Origin: Bacteroidales bacterium
Lineage (GTDB): Bacteria > Bacteroidota > Bacteroidia > Bacteroidales > UBA932
Direction: 5' to 3'
DNA: 40,500 nucleotides
Assembly: GCA_017626555.1 (NCBI GenBank)
Contig: JAGAIM010000218.1
Location: 1-40,500, forward strand
The translations under genes were made by a program, and so were the position numbers. Shown one piece after another: positions 17,540 to 25,223 of this stretch (its first letter is position 1; the number at the start of each line of letters is the position of its first letter). The notes under the pieces are model-generated. The model saw only the letters and a program-made list of their open reading frames with translations, did not search any database and was not told the DNA's origin.

Positions 17540-18358
17540 ATGAGAATTGGAGTTGACCTTGGAGGTACTAATATCAGAGCCGGGCTCGTGGAAGACGGCA
17601 GAATAATCAGAAAAGCAAAAGCGGCCTGTCCTGCTAAGGGAACCGCTGAAGAAGTGCTTGAGACTGTCGCCGGTCTCATCAGCGAGGTTATGTGTGAGGG
17701 TGTGGAGTCCATCGGCATAGGTGTGCCATCAGTGGTGGACACACGAAGAGGAATCGTATATAATGTAGCGAATATCCCATCTTGGGTGGAGGTTCCTCTG
17801 AAGGACATTCTCGAGAAGAGATTCGGAATTCCGGTACACATCAACAATGACTCCAACTGCTTTACCCTGGGAGAAAGCCGTTTCGGCAAAGGACGCGGAT
17901 ACTCAGATATGATAGGTGTCACCCTCGGTACAGGAGTAGGCGCCGGAGTAATAATAGGAGGCAGACTGTACGAGGGACGCAATGCCGGTGCCGGAGAGGT
18001 CGGCTGTCTCAATTATCTTGACAAAGACTATGAAAGTTATTGCAGCACTCCTTTCTTTGTGGCTCACAAGACTACAGGCGCAGAACTGGCCGCAAGAGCA
18101 GAAGCAGGTGACACTGAGGCAATTGCGCTATGGAATGAATTCGGTGGACATCTTGGAGAACTTGTAAAGGCGATATTGTTCGCATACGATCCGGAGGCCA
18201 TTGTATTCGGAGGAGGAATCGCTGCCGGACATCCGCATTTCGAGGCCGCAATGCGCGAACGTATATTGACATTCCCATACGAAACCGGCAAGGATGTGAA
18301 AGTACTCTTCTCCGAAGACGGAGATATGGGACTATATGGCGCATCATCATTACAATAG
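17540..18358 (+). CDS. ROK-family sugar kinase
   Basis: A 272-residue cytoplasmic kinase of the ROK family that phosphorylates a hexose or amino sugar with ATP. The N-terminus MRIGVDLGGTNIRAGLVEDG is the phosphate-1 motif; Asp104 in HINNDSNCF is the expected catalytic base; GVTLGTGVGAGVIIGG is the phosphate-2 motif and AIVFGGGIA the adenosine motif. The zinc-binding CxCGxxGC cluster found in many ROK kinases is missing: GEVGCLNYLDKDYESYC stands in its place. The GH2 gene follows 27 nt downstream on the same unit. Because that enzyme resembles exo-glucosaminidases, glucosamine or a related sugar is a reasonable substrate guess, but glucose cannot be excluded. Confidence 0.85.
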   Translation: MRIGVDLGGTNIRAGLVEDGRIIRKAKAACPAKGTAEEVLETVAGLISEVMCEGVESIGIGVPSVVDTRRGIVYNVANIPSWVEVPLKDILEKRFGIPVHINNDSNCFTLGESRFGKGRGYSDMIGVTLGTGVGAGVIIGGRLYEGRNAGAGEVGCLNYLDKDYESYCSTPFFVAHKTTGAELAARAEAGDTEAIALWNEFGGHLGELVKAILFAYDPEAIVFGGGIAAGHPHFEAAMRERILTFPYETGKDVKVLFSEDGDMGLYGASSLQ

Positions 18359-18385
18359 ACATAAAACACTGGAAAACAATAAATT

Positions 18386-21007
18386 ATGAAGAAATCCCAC
18401 TACCCTGCCATTATGGCATCGCTAATGGTAATATGCTGCATAGCCGGCACCATTTCATTGACCCTCATCCGCAATGCAGCACCTCAGGATGAAGACATCC
18501 AACTCAAGGATGGCTGGTACATCAAATCGTCTGCAGCAACTGATCTCGACGGAGCAGCGCTTTCTACAGAAGGCACTAAATTCGGTGAGGGCTGGTATAA
18601 GGCAAGCGTACCTTCGACCGTATTAGGAGCCTTGACTGCCGAGAACGGATTATATGCCGATGCCTTCTGCGCCAAGAATTATGCAGAAATCGACAGAGAG
18701 CAGTTTGATACAACCTGGTGGTACAGAACATCCTTCGATGTACCTGCTCTGAAGGAAGGTCAGCGCGCCGAACTTGCATTTGATGGTCTGAGTTATCGTG
18801 CAGATGTATGGCTCAACGGCCGGCAGATTGCCTCGGCAGATGAGTTCTTCGGCCCGTTCCGTCAGTTTGCTTTTGATGTTACTGATGTGCTGGAAGAAAG
18901 AAATAATCTTGCTGTACGCGTATATCGTTGGCAGAAGGGAGAATTCAACATTGGTTTCGTTGACTGGAATCCTCGCCCAGCAGATGAAAGTATGGGTATT
19001 TTCCGTCCTGTATGGCTGAAATACAGTGATGCCGTGTCCCTCAAGAATCCTGCTGTGCGTGCAAAAGTAGATACTGTTGACTTCGATGAGGCGTGGCTGA
19101 CAGTGGAAGCGACTCTTTGCAATGCTTCCGACAAGCCTGTGTCAGGTAAACTCTGCGGAAAGTTTGAGAACGGAAGATTCGAATTCCCTGTTGAACTTGC
19201 TGCAAATGAGACAAGAACTGTCAAGGTTACAGCAGAAGATGCCAAGAAACTCAGAGTAAAGAATCCTCGCCTATGGTGGTGTCATAATCTTGGCACTCCG
19301 GAAATGTACGCTATGGACATTTCTTTTGAGAGCGACGGAAAGGTGTCTGATTCTCAGAGAGTTGACTTCGGTATCCGCCATCTCGACTCATATTTCAACG
19401 AAGATGGATACAGAGGCTTCATCCTCAACGGAAAGAAGGTACTGGTAAAGGGAGCAGGATGGACGGATGACATTTTCCTCCGCAATCCCGACTCAAGGAA
19501 CGAAATCGAGGTGGCATACGTCAAGGATATGAATATGAACACCATACGATTTGAGAATGTATGGGGAACTTCCCAGAATATTTATGATATCTGCGACCGC
19601 GAAGGAGTGCTCGCCCTTGTGGGATGGAGTTGCCACTGGGAGTGGGAAGTATATACAGGAAAACCTAATGACCGATTCGGATGTATTTCCACTGAAGAGG
19701 ACATCGACCTTATTTCCGAGTCCTGGAGAGACCAGATACTCTGGCTCCGCAACCACCCTTCGATAATCTGCTGGTACGGAGCGAGCGATATGCTTCCTCG
19801 TCCTGCATTGGAAGAGAAATATCTTGAGATCCTCGCAGAAATCGACGACCGCCCATATACTGTTCACGCAGGTTCGGCAAAGAGCCCGGTCAGCGGTCCT
19901 GCCGGTATGAAGATGTGGGGGCCTTACGAGTGGCAGGCACCATACTATTGGTATTCGGAGCAGGCCAAAGGAAATGCTGTCGGCTTCAACACCGAGATCG
20001 GAATCGGCGCACAGATGCCTGTATATGAATCACTTGTCAAATTCATTCCTGAGGATCAACTCTGGCCTGTAGGAGAAGTCTATGACTATCATACTACAAC
20101 TTCAAGGGATGCCCTCCACGACCTCAGCGAACTTAAGACCGTCATTGAAAAGCGTCACGGAGGTGCCTCAGACCTTCAGGATTTCCTCCGCAAGGCTCAT
20201 TTCATCGACTACGAAGGAACGAGGGCTATGATAGAGGCGCACCGTGTGAATGTTCCAAGGTCAACAGGTGTGATCCAGTGGATGCTCAATTCAGCCTGGC
20301 CTTCACTCTACTGGCAGATGTACGACTGGTATCTTGTGCCGACTTCTGCATACTGGTCAGTGAAGAAGGGATGTGCCCCTCAGCAATTGATATACAACTA
20401 TGGCAACGATAAGATCTATGCCGTGAACGACGAAAGAGCCGATGTGGATCTCAAAGCGGCAATGAAGGTCTATGGACTTGACGGTGAGGTGCTTATAGAT
20501 GCCCAATGCGAGGTGGAAATGCCTATGGGATGCTCCAAGCCTGTATTTGATGTGATGTCCATCGCGGGCGGAGAGAGTCCAGTGAAATTTGTATTCCTGA
20601 CTCTCGAAGATGCTTCCGGAAAAGTAGTTTCCCGCAACGAATATGTACTCGCCGATGTAATGGACAAGCACGACTGGAGCAAATACAGATGGTGGAGGAC
20701 TCAGTTGGAGAGTTATGCTGACTTCTCTGCACTCAACGATCTTGCCCCTGCCGATGTAGAGGCATCACTTGTCAAGACTGCAGAAGGCCTTGAGGTAACT
20801 CTTGAGAACAAATCTTCAGTAGTGGCATTCTTCATAAGGCTCGCCCTCAAGGATGCAGCCGGTGAATACATCGTACCGGCATACTGGAACGACAACCTCG
20901 TCACTCTCCAGCCAGGCCAGAGCCTCACACTCACCTGCAAAGCCGAAGTTCCGGAAGGAGCGACAGTGACAGTCAGCGGCTGGAATGTTGCAGAATCCAT
21001 CCTCTAA
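18386..21007 (+). CDS. GH2 exo-beta-D-glucosaminidase-like glycosidase
   Basis: An 873-residue exported GH2 enzyme with an N-terminal hydrophobic signal (~10-30). Order: sugar-binding jelly roll (~40-215; FDGLSYRADVWLNGRQIA), immunoglobulin-like domain (~220-335), TIM barrel (~340-620), then C-terminal beta domains. In the usual GH2 acid/base motif the catalytic Glu is replaced by Asp: IICWYGASDML, Asp468. The predicted nucleophile is Glu537 in GFNTEIGIG. An Asp acid/base is a known property of the exo-glucosaminidase (CsxA-like) branch of GH2, which releases GlcN from chitosan oligosaccharides, whereas beta-mannosidases and galactosidases use Glu. Another GH2 specificity is possible. It shares a transcription unit with the ROK kinase. 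Confidence 0.8.
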   Translation: MKKSHYPAIMASLMVICCIAGTISLTLIRNAAPQDEDIQLKDGWYIKSSAATDLDGAALSTEGTKFGEGWYKASVPSTVLGALTAENGLYADAFCAKNYAEIDREQFDTTWWYRTSFDVPALKEGQRAELAFDGLSYRADVWLNGRQIASADEFFGPFRQFAFDVTDVLEERNNLAVRVYRWQKGEFNIGFVDWNPRPADESMGIFRPVWLKYSDAVSLKNPAVRAKVDTVDFDEAWLTVEATLCNASDKPVSGKLCGKFENGRFEFPVELAANETRTVKVTAEDAKKLRVKNPRLWWCHNLGTPEMYAMDISFESDGKVSDSQRVDFGIRHLDSYFNEDGYRGFILNGKKVLVKGAGWTDDIFLRNPDSRNEIEVAYVKDMNMNTIRFENVWGTSQNIYDICDREGVLALVGWSCHWEWEVYTGKPNDRFGCISTEEDIDLISESWRDQILWLRNHPSIICWYGASDMLPRPALEEKYLEILAEIDDRPYTVHAGSAKSPVSGPAGMKMWGPYEWQAPYYWYSEQAKGNAVGFNTEIGIGAQMPVYESLVKFIPEDQLWPVGEVYDYHTTTSRDALHDLSELKTVIEKRHGGASDLQDFLRKAHFIDYEGTRAMIEAHRVNVPRSTGVIQWMLNSAWPSLYWQMYDWYLVPTSAYWSVKKGCAPQQLIYNYGNDKIYAVNDERADVDLKAAMKVYGLDGEVLIDAQCEVEMPMGCSKPVFDVMSIAGGESPVKFVFLTLEDASGKVVSRNEYVLADVMDKHDWSKYRWWRTQLESYADFSALNDLAPADVEASLVKTAEGLEVTLENKSSVVAFFIRLALKDAAGEYIVPAYWNDNLVTLQPGQSLTLTCKAEVPEGATVTVSGWNVAESIL

Positions 21008-21042
21008 AGCCGTCAGCATACAACTGATTGACATTCAGCGCA

Positions 21043-21088
21043 ATACAAAAGCCTCGTGCTCCCTCCTGGCGGCACGAGGCTTTTGTAT
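21043..21088. terminator. Bidirectional terminator between convergent genes, with REP-like core
   Basis: ATACAAAAGCCTCGTGC (21043-21059) and GCACGAGGCTTTTGTAT (21072-21088) are a perfect 17-bp inverted repeat around a 12-nt loop. TTTT on either side of the stem lets it stop transcription from both the GH2 gene (+) and the flippase gene (-). The core CGTGC-N12-GCACG and its loop resemble the REP-like elements at 31606 and 31855. Confidence 0.9.
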
Positions 21089-21103
21089 ATCTCTGGTTTT
21101 CAA

Positions 21104-22606
21104 CTATTTACGCTCTGACGATTTTCGGATGATGGCCCAGACTGCGGCGAAGTAGGCGACGATGAGAGCAGTGTGGAGCCCTAATTTGGCAACGATCTGA
21201 CCTGATGAGGCAGTGCTGATGTCAAACCCGGTGAAAAGGGCGTTGTCTATGAGGAGCGATGTTCCGTAGGCGACGCCCATTGCTATGAATATGCACAGCA
21301 GACGGCTCCAGCGGTATGGAATCGGGTAGTATTTCGCTCCGAGGATGGAACTGATGGCAAACATAACGATATAACTTGCCAAATGGCCGAATGCTGCCGC
21401 CCAATACGAATATTCTGGCATAAAGATGATGATCACCAGAGCGGTTACGGCCAGGCCGGAAAGGGTGATCCAGATGGCCATATCGGTCTTGCCGGAGAGT
21501 TTGTACCACATAGATACGTTGAAAAGCATACCAAGTATCATATATGACAGAAGCATAATAGGAACGATACCTACTGCGGTACGGAACTGTGGTCCGAGAA
21601 TGAGCGCGATGATGTCGATGTATAGTATCACTCCAAGGAATACTAGGCCGCAGAATGCTGTAAAATACTCTTGTACAGAAGCATACAACTGGCGGGAATC
21701 CTTTTCACGTGCTCTTCTGAAAAAGAAAGGCTCGGCGGCATAGCGGAACATCTGGATGAAAAGATTCATTATTACTGCCAGTTTGACAGCGGCTTGATAA
21801 AGGCCGAGACTCGAGCGCCAGGCATCGGCATTTGTATCGAAAAATCTGAACAATATTCTGTCCAGAAAATCATTCACCACACCAGGCAGAGCCGCAACCA
21901 TAAGAGGAAGGGAGTAGGCCAGCATCTGACGTAGAAGTTTCGGATCGAGTCTGAAACTGATACGCGCAAGATCGGGTATGAAAAGCAGACCGCAGACGAT
22001 GCAACTGATGAATATGGCGAATATCACATAACTGAAGTCCGGAGTCTCAGGTATGAAGTGCAGAAGCCATCGTGCAGAATCCACATTCTTCGGGAACCAC
22101 AGGAACAGAAACAGATTGGCGACCGTCTCGGTAATGATCTTTATGGTCTTTAATACCGCGAATTTCAATGCCTTGTTCTCCTGACGTAGTCTTGCAAACA
22201 ATATGGCCGTGACAGCATCCAGTGCCAAGATCCCGCCCATATACATAATGCATACCCCATATCCGTCATAGCCTAACATTGATGCGATCGGTGAGGCAAA
22301 AGCAATCATCAAGGCCAGGAATGTGGCACTTACGCAGAAGACTGTGACGAAAGCACTGGAATAAACCTTCTTCGGATCGACACCTTCTTTGTTTGCAAAG
22401 CGGAAACATCCCGTCTCAAGCCCCATAACCAGAACTACCTGAAGGACAGCAATGTACGCCATAAATTCAGTTACGACACCATAACTCTCAGGAGTAAGTA
22501 GTCTGGTGTAGATCGGAACAAAGAGAAAGTTTATTATACGCGCAAGGATGGTGCTCAGACCATAAATGACAGTCTGCCCTGCCAATTGTTTCAACGGATT
22601 TGCCAT
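21104..22606 (-). CDS. Polysaccharide/lipid-linked oligosaccharide flippase (MATE-like, Wzx-type)
   Basis: A 500-residue protein with about 14 hydrophobic membrane segments. The N-terminus (LKQLAGQTVIYGLSTILARIINFLFVPIYTRLL) and ESYGVVTEFMAYIAVLQVVLVMGLETGCFRF match the polysaccharide biosynthesis flippase family of the MOP superfamily. It should move an undecaprenyl- or lipid-linked glycan across the inner membrane for LPS, capsule or glycoprotein synthesis. It stands alone, with no glycosyltransferases nearby, so its cargo cannot be deduced. Its -7 box (22615-22622) is only 8 nt before the ATG, suggesting a nearly leaderless message. The gene converges on the GH2 gene. Confidence 0.85.
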   Translation of the reverse strand: MANPLKQLAGQTVIYGLSTILARIINFLFVPIYTRLLTPESYGVVTEFMAYIAVLQVVLVMGLETGCFRFANKEGVDPKKVYSSAFVTVFCVSATFLALMIAFASPIASMLGYDGYGVCIMYMGGILALDAVTAILFARLRQENKALKFAVLKTIKIITETVANLFLFLWFPKNVDSARWLLHFIPETPDFSYVIFAIFISCIVCGLLFIPDLARISFRLDPKLLRQMLAYSLPLMVAALPGVVNDFLDRILFRFFDTNADAWRSSLGLYQAAVKLAVIMNLFIQMFRYAAEPFFFRRAREKDSRQLYASVQEYFTAFCGLVFLGVILYIDIIALILGPQFRTAVGIVPIMLLSYMILGMLFNVSMWYKLSGKTDMAIWITLSGLAVTALVIIIFMPEYSYWAAAFGHLASYIVMFAISSILGAKYYPIPYRWSRLLCIFIAMGVAYGTSLLIDNALFTGFDISTASSGQIVAKLGLHTALIVAYFAAVWAIIRKSSERK

Positions 22607-22614
22607 AATGAGGG

Positions 22615-22632
22615 CAAAAATAGTTATTTTTG
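22615..22632. promoter_or_regulatory. Divergent promoter pair, flippase / cyclophilin
   Basis: The minus strand has TATTTTTG at 22615-22622 and the plus strand has TATTTTTG at 22625-22632, so two -7 boxes lie almost touching and face opposite directions. A TTTG at 22599-22602 could be the -33 of the plus promoter, with a slightly long 22-nt spacer. The minus promoter would give an RNA starting within a few bases of the flippase ATG. Confidence 0.6.
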
Positions 22633-22653
22633 TCGGGTTAAACGAAAACGATT

Positions 22654-23364
22654 ATGAAAAGAATAATGATTCTGGCGGCTTTCGCCATTCTCGCGGCATC
22701 CTGCGGCCCAAGAGCAGGCAAGAATGCAGAAGCAGAGGCTCAGGCCGACAGCACAGCAACAAAACTCACAGAAATGGAACAGAAGAGAATCGAAGAGCCT
22801 GAGTTCGACATCATCACGAGCAAAGGTACAATGAGAGTGAAACTCTACAGCAAGACCCCTAAGCACAGGGACAACTTTGTCAAACTTGTCAAGGAGAAAT
22901 TTTATGACGGAGTGCGTTTCCACAGGGTTATAGAAGGTTTTATGATCCAGACTGGAGACCCTTACTCAAGAGACACTGCAAAGATTGATCTCTGGGGACA
23001 GGGAGGACCAGACTATACTGTGCCTGCAGAGTTCGTAAACGAATATTGGCATAAGAAGGGAGCCCTTGCTGCAGCACGTCGCGGCGATATGGCCAATCCT
23101 ACCAAGGCTTCTTCCGGATCGCAGTTCTATATCGTACACGACGAGAATGCCTGCCTGCATCTGGACGGTCAGTATTCCATCTTCGGAGAAGTCACTGAGG
23201 GTCTGGAGGTTATAGATAAGATCGCTGCAGTGGATGTGGACCGGTATGATCGCCCGTACGAGGATGTATTCATTACTGAAATAAGGCCTGTATATGTAGA
23301 GCCTGTACAACCCGCTGCAGATTCAACAGCAGTAGAGCCAGCCGACACGACGAAAGCAGAATAA
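22654..23364 (+). CDS. Cyclophilin-type peptidyl-prolyl cis-trans isomerase, lipoprotein
   Basis: A 236-residue lipoprotein (lipobox AASC, Cys17) with a short charged linker and one cyclophilin domain (~50-210). FDIITSKGTMRVKLYSKTPKHRDNFVKL and FYDGVRFHRVIEGFMIQTGDP carry the canonical catalytic Arg of FHR and the Gln of MIQ, and SGSQFYIVHDE is the second conserved block. It speeds proline isomerisation during folding of exported proteins, probably in the periplasm facing the envelope. The tail (~215-236) is an acidic, Ala/Pro-rich low-complexity stretch. The HAD phosphatase starts 4 nt after its stop, so the two are cotranscribed. Confidence 0.92.
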   Translation: MKRIMILAAFAILAASCGPRAGKNAEAEAQADSTATKLTEMEQKRIEEPEFDIITSKGTMRVKLYSKTPKHRDNFVKLVKEKFYDGVRFHRVIEGFMIQTGDPYSRDTAKIDLWGQGGPDYTVPAEFVNEYWHKKGALAAARRGDMANPTKASSGSQFYIVHDENACLHLDGQYSIFGEVTEGLEVIDKIAAVDVDRYDRPYEDVFITEIRPVYVEPVQPAADSTAVEPADTTKAE

Positions 23365-23368
23365 GGAT

Positions 23369-24064
23369 ATGAGTCTCAAAGGGAAATTCAGATACATATT
23401 CTTCGATGCCGACGACACACTCTGGGAGAACGAAAGGTATTTCAGAGCGGCAGAGGCAAAGTTCATAGAACTTCTGGCCGATTACACTACTCCGGAAGGA
23501 GTACAGGATATGCTCTGGCGCAAGCAGGAGGATAATATCCCATTGTTCGGCTACGGTTCCAAAACATATATGATCGGTATGACGGATGCCGCATTGGAAC
23601 TGTGCGGAGGAACACTTCCGGAGCATATATATTACGGGATCAAGAAAATCATCACCGATCTGGCCTTCCACGAACTGGAGATAATAGACGGAGTGAAAGA
23701 AACCCTTGAAGCATTGCAGGAGCATTACGAACTGATCGTGGCAACCAAGGGAGACCTTCCGGAGCAGATGGGAAAATTCAGGACTTCCGGACTGGCACAT
23801 TATTTCCATCACTGCGAAGTAATGGAGAACAAGGATGAGAAGAACTGGATGGAAGTGGCGGCCAAACACAACCTCCGTCCCGAAGAAATCCTTATGATCG
23901 GCAACTCTGTAAAGTCAGATATAGCGCCGGTGGTCAGTCTGGGGGGCTGGGCTATCCACACGCCGCACGAAGTGGTCTGGGTACACGAAATGATGGATAT
24001 GCCTCAGAACGACCGGATCATCGAAGTAAAAAGCATAAGGGAGATCCTGGACTACCTGCTCTAA
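23369..24064 (+). CDS. HAD-superfamily hydrolase (phosphatase-like)
   Basis: A 231-residue cytoplasmic protein with the four HAD motifs: FFDADDTLW with the nucleophile Asp13 and acid/base Asp15, IVATKG as motif II (Thr), a Lys in the NKDEKNW region as motif III, and MIGNSVKSDIAPVVSLG as motif IV. An alpha-helical cap lies between motifs I and II (residues ~20-100), as in phosphoglycolate phosphatase and YjjG-like nucleotidases. It removes phosphate from a small metabolite; the substrate is not readable from sequence. It overlaps nothing, follows the cyclophilin gene by 4 nt, and is followed by a repeat-rich gap with a terminator. Confidence 0.88.
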   Translation: MSLKGKFRYIFFDADDTLWENERYFRAAEAKFIELLADYTTPEGVQDMLWRKQEDNIPLFGYGSKTYMIGMTDAALELCGGTLPEHIYYGIKKIITDLAFHELEIIDGVKETLEALQEHYELIVATKGDLPEQMGKFRTSGLAHYFHHCEVMENKDEKNWMEVAAKHNLRPEEILMIGNSVKSDIAPVVSLGGWAIHTPHEVVWVHEMMDMPQNDRIIEVKSIREILDYLL

Positions 24065-24070
24065 AGTGCA

Positions 24071-24147
24071 TTTTTTGCCATTCCGAACAATTTTTGTCAT
24101 TTTCGAGCAGTTTTTATCATTCCGAGCGAAGTCGAGGAATCTTCTGG
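24071..24147 (+). repeat. Degenerate 20-bp tandem repeats running into a CCGAGCGAAGTCGAGGAATC element
   Basis: Three consecutive 20-nt units (24071-24090, 24091-24110, 24111-24130) each begin with a T-run and carry a form of YCATTCCGAGCR. The last runs into a longer motif ending GTCGAGGAATCTTCTGG, in which ATTCC and GGAAT can pair. Similar intergenic sequences are, from memory, scattered through many Bacteroidetes genomes. No coding function is seen. Confidence 0.6.
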
Positions 24148-24214
24148 CACAGAATTCGCTATAAACTTAAACCGAATAGTTTTTTCATAGGTTAAGTTTT
24201 AGGTTAGAATTGCG

Positions 24215-24251
24215 GCGGCCTTCCGATGTGAATCGGGAGGCCGCTATCTTT
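24215..24251 (+). terminator. Terminator hairpin after the HAD phosphatase
   Basis: GCGGCCTTCCGAT (24215-24227) pairs with ATCGGGAGGCCGC (24232-24244) over 13 bp with one G-U pair and a GTGA tetraloop, followed by TATCTTT. It lies between the HAD gene and the promoter of the prenyltransferase gene. Confidence 0.8.
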
Positions 24252-24301
24252 ATGCACAATGTCCCTTGAAAGGGCAATATTGTCCTGAAAGATAAAATCA
24301 T

Positions 24302-24309
24302 TATATTTG
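24302..24309 (+). promoter_or_regulatory. -7 element for the prenyltransferase gene
   Basis: TATATTTG matches the -7 consensus and lies 20 nt before the ATG at 24329, which predicts a very short leader (~14 nt). No Shine-Dalgarno sequence is present; the leader is A-rich, which is common in Bacteroidetes. Confidence 0.6.
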
Positions 24310-24328
24310 TAAAAAATAAGTGAACAAT

Positions 24329-25219
24329 ATGAAGAAACATTCTTTCGGCGAGTGGATGATTGCTGTCAGACCTTGGTCTTTTCCGGCATCCGCTATGCCT
24401 GTAATTGCCTCTATTGCCTACCTTTTCTGGAAAGGAGCCCAGATCAACTGGCTTTTCGGTCTGTGGGCGCTGATCAATATCATTATATTCCACGCTGCAG
24501 GCAACACCTGGAGCGATTATTTCGACTTCAAGAAGAAAGTTGACGCTGATGACACATTCGGAGCAAAAACTCTGACTACCGGTATGTTCAGCGAAAAAGA
24601 GATTTTCCGTCTCTCACTTTCCCTTACTGTAGTTGCAACGCTTGCCGGACTTGCACTGATGGCACTGACCGGACTCCCGCTTCTGTGGATCGGACTCGGA
24701 GGAGTATTATGTACACTCCTATACCCTATGCTGAAATACAATGCCTTAGGTGACCTGGTCATCCTGATGGCATACGCTTTCCTCCCTACCATCGGAACAT
24801 CATTCGTCACAACAGGAGCAATCGACTGGAGCGTACTTCTGATAGCCCTTCCCGTAGGACTCATCACCGACGGCATCCTTCATTCAAACAACACCCGCGA
24901 CACTATCACCGACCGTCGCGCCGGCATTAAGACAATGGCTATGGGATTGGGTCACAAGGCTTCTGCCATATTGTACGGATTCGAGGTCATTTTCCCATTC
25001 GTATGGATAGGAGTTCTCTCCATTATGGGTCTGATGCCTCTTACCACCATCGCTATATTCCTAACCCTTGCAGTTGCCATCGGATGTGCAAAGACTATGA
25101 TGCACTCGCTGGAAGGAGGCTCGGGTGTAATAGCCGATCTGGACGTAAGGACAGCAAACCTTCAGTTGATGTTCTCAGCCCTGCTGACGCTTGCATTCAT
25201 TGTCGCCAAATTCATCTAA
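24329..25219 (+). CDS. UbiA-family prenyltransferase (MenA-like)
   Basis: A 296-residue integral membrane enzyme with about eight or nine membrane segments. It carries both Asp-rich UbiA motifs: NTWSDYFDFKKKVDADD, which binds the prenyl diphosphate through Mg2+, and NNTRDTITDRRAG, the second DxxxD motif. The family attaches an isoprenoid chain to an aromatic acceptor. In Bacteroidales the main member is MenA, which prenylates 1,4-dihydroxy-2-naphthoate in menaquinone synthesis, but no men genes lie nearby, so another acceptor cannot be excluded. An in-frame GTG at 24320 is possible; the ATG at 24329 gives the natural MKKHSFGEWMIAVRPW start. The CPBP gene follows 4 nt after the stop. Confidence 0.85.
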   Translation: MKKHSFGEWMIAVRPWSFPASAMPVIASIAYLFWKGAQINWLFGLWALINIIIFHAAGNTWSDYFDFKKKVDADDTFGAKTLTTGMFSEKEIFRLSLSLTVVATLAGLALMALTGLPLLWIGLGGVLCTLLYPMLKYNALGDLVILMAYAFLPTIGTSFVTTGAIDWSVLLIALPVGLITDGILHSNNTRDTITDRRAGIKTMAMGLGHKASAILYGFEVIFPFVWIGVLSIMGLMPLTTIAIFLTLAVAIGCAKTMMHSLEGGSGVIADLDVRTANLQLMFSALLTLAFIVAKFI

Positions 25220-25223
25220 GCAA

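Noticed and set aside
23273-23869. 198-codon minus-strand frame opposite the HAD gene
   Set aside because: The plus strand carries all four HAD motifs; the reverse frame has none.
24071-24130. CRISPR-like array
   Set aside because: Three degenerate 20-nt units without spacers or cas genes; simple tandem repeats.
24320-24328. GTG start for the prenyltransferase
   Set aside because: ATG at 24329 is 9 nt downstream and gives a standard N-terminus; either would change only three residues.
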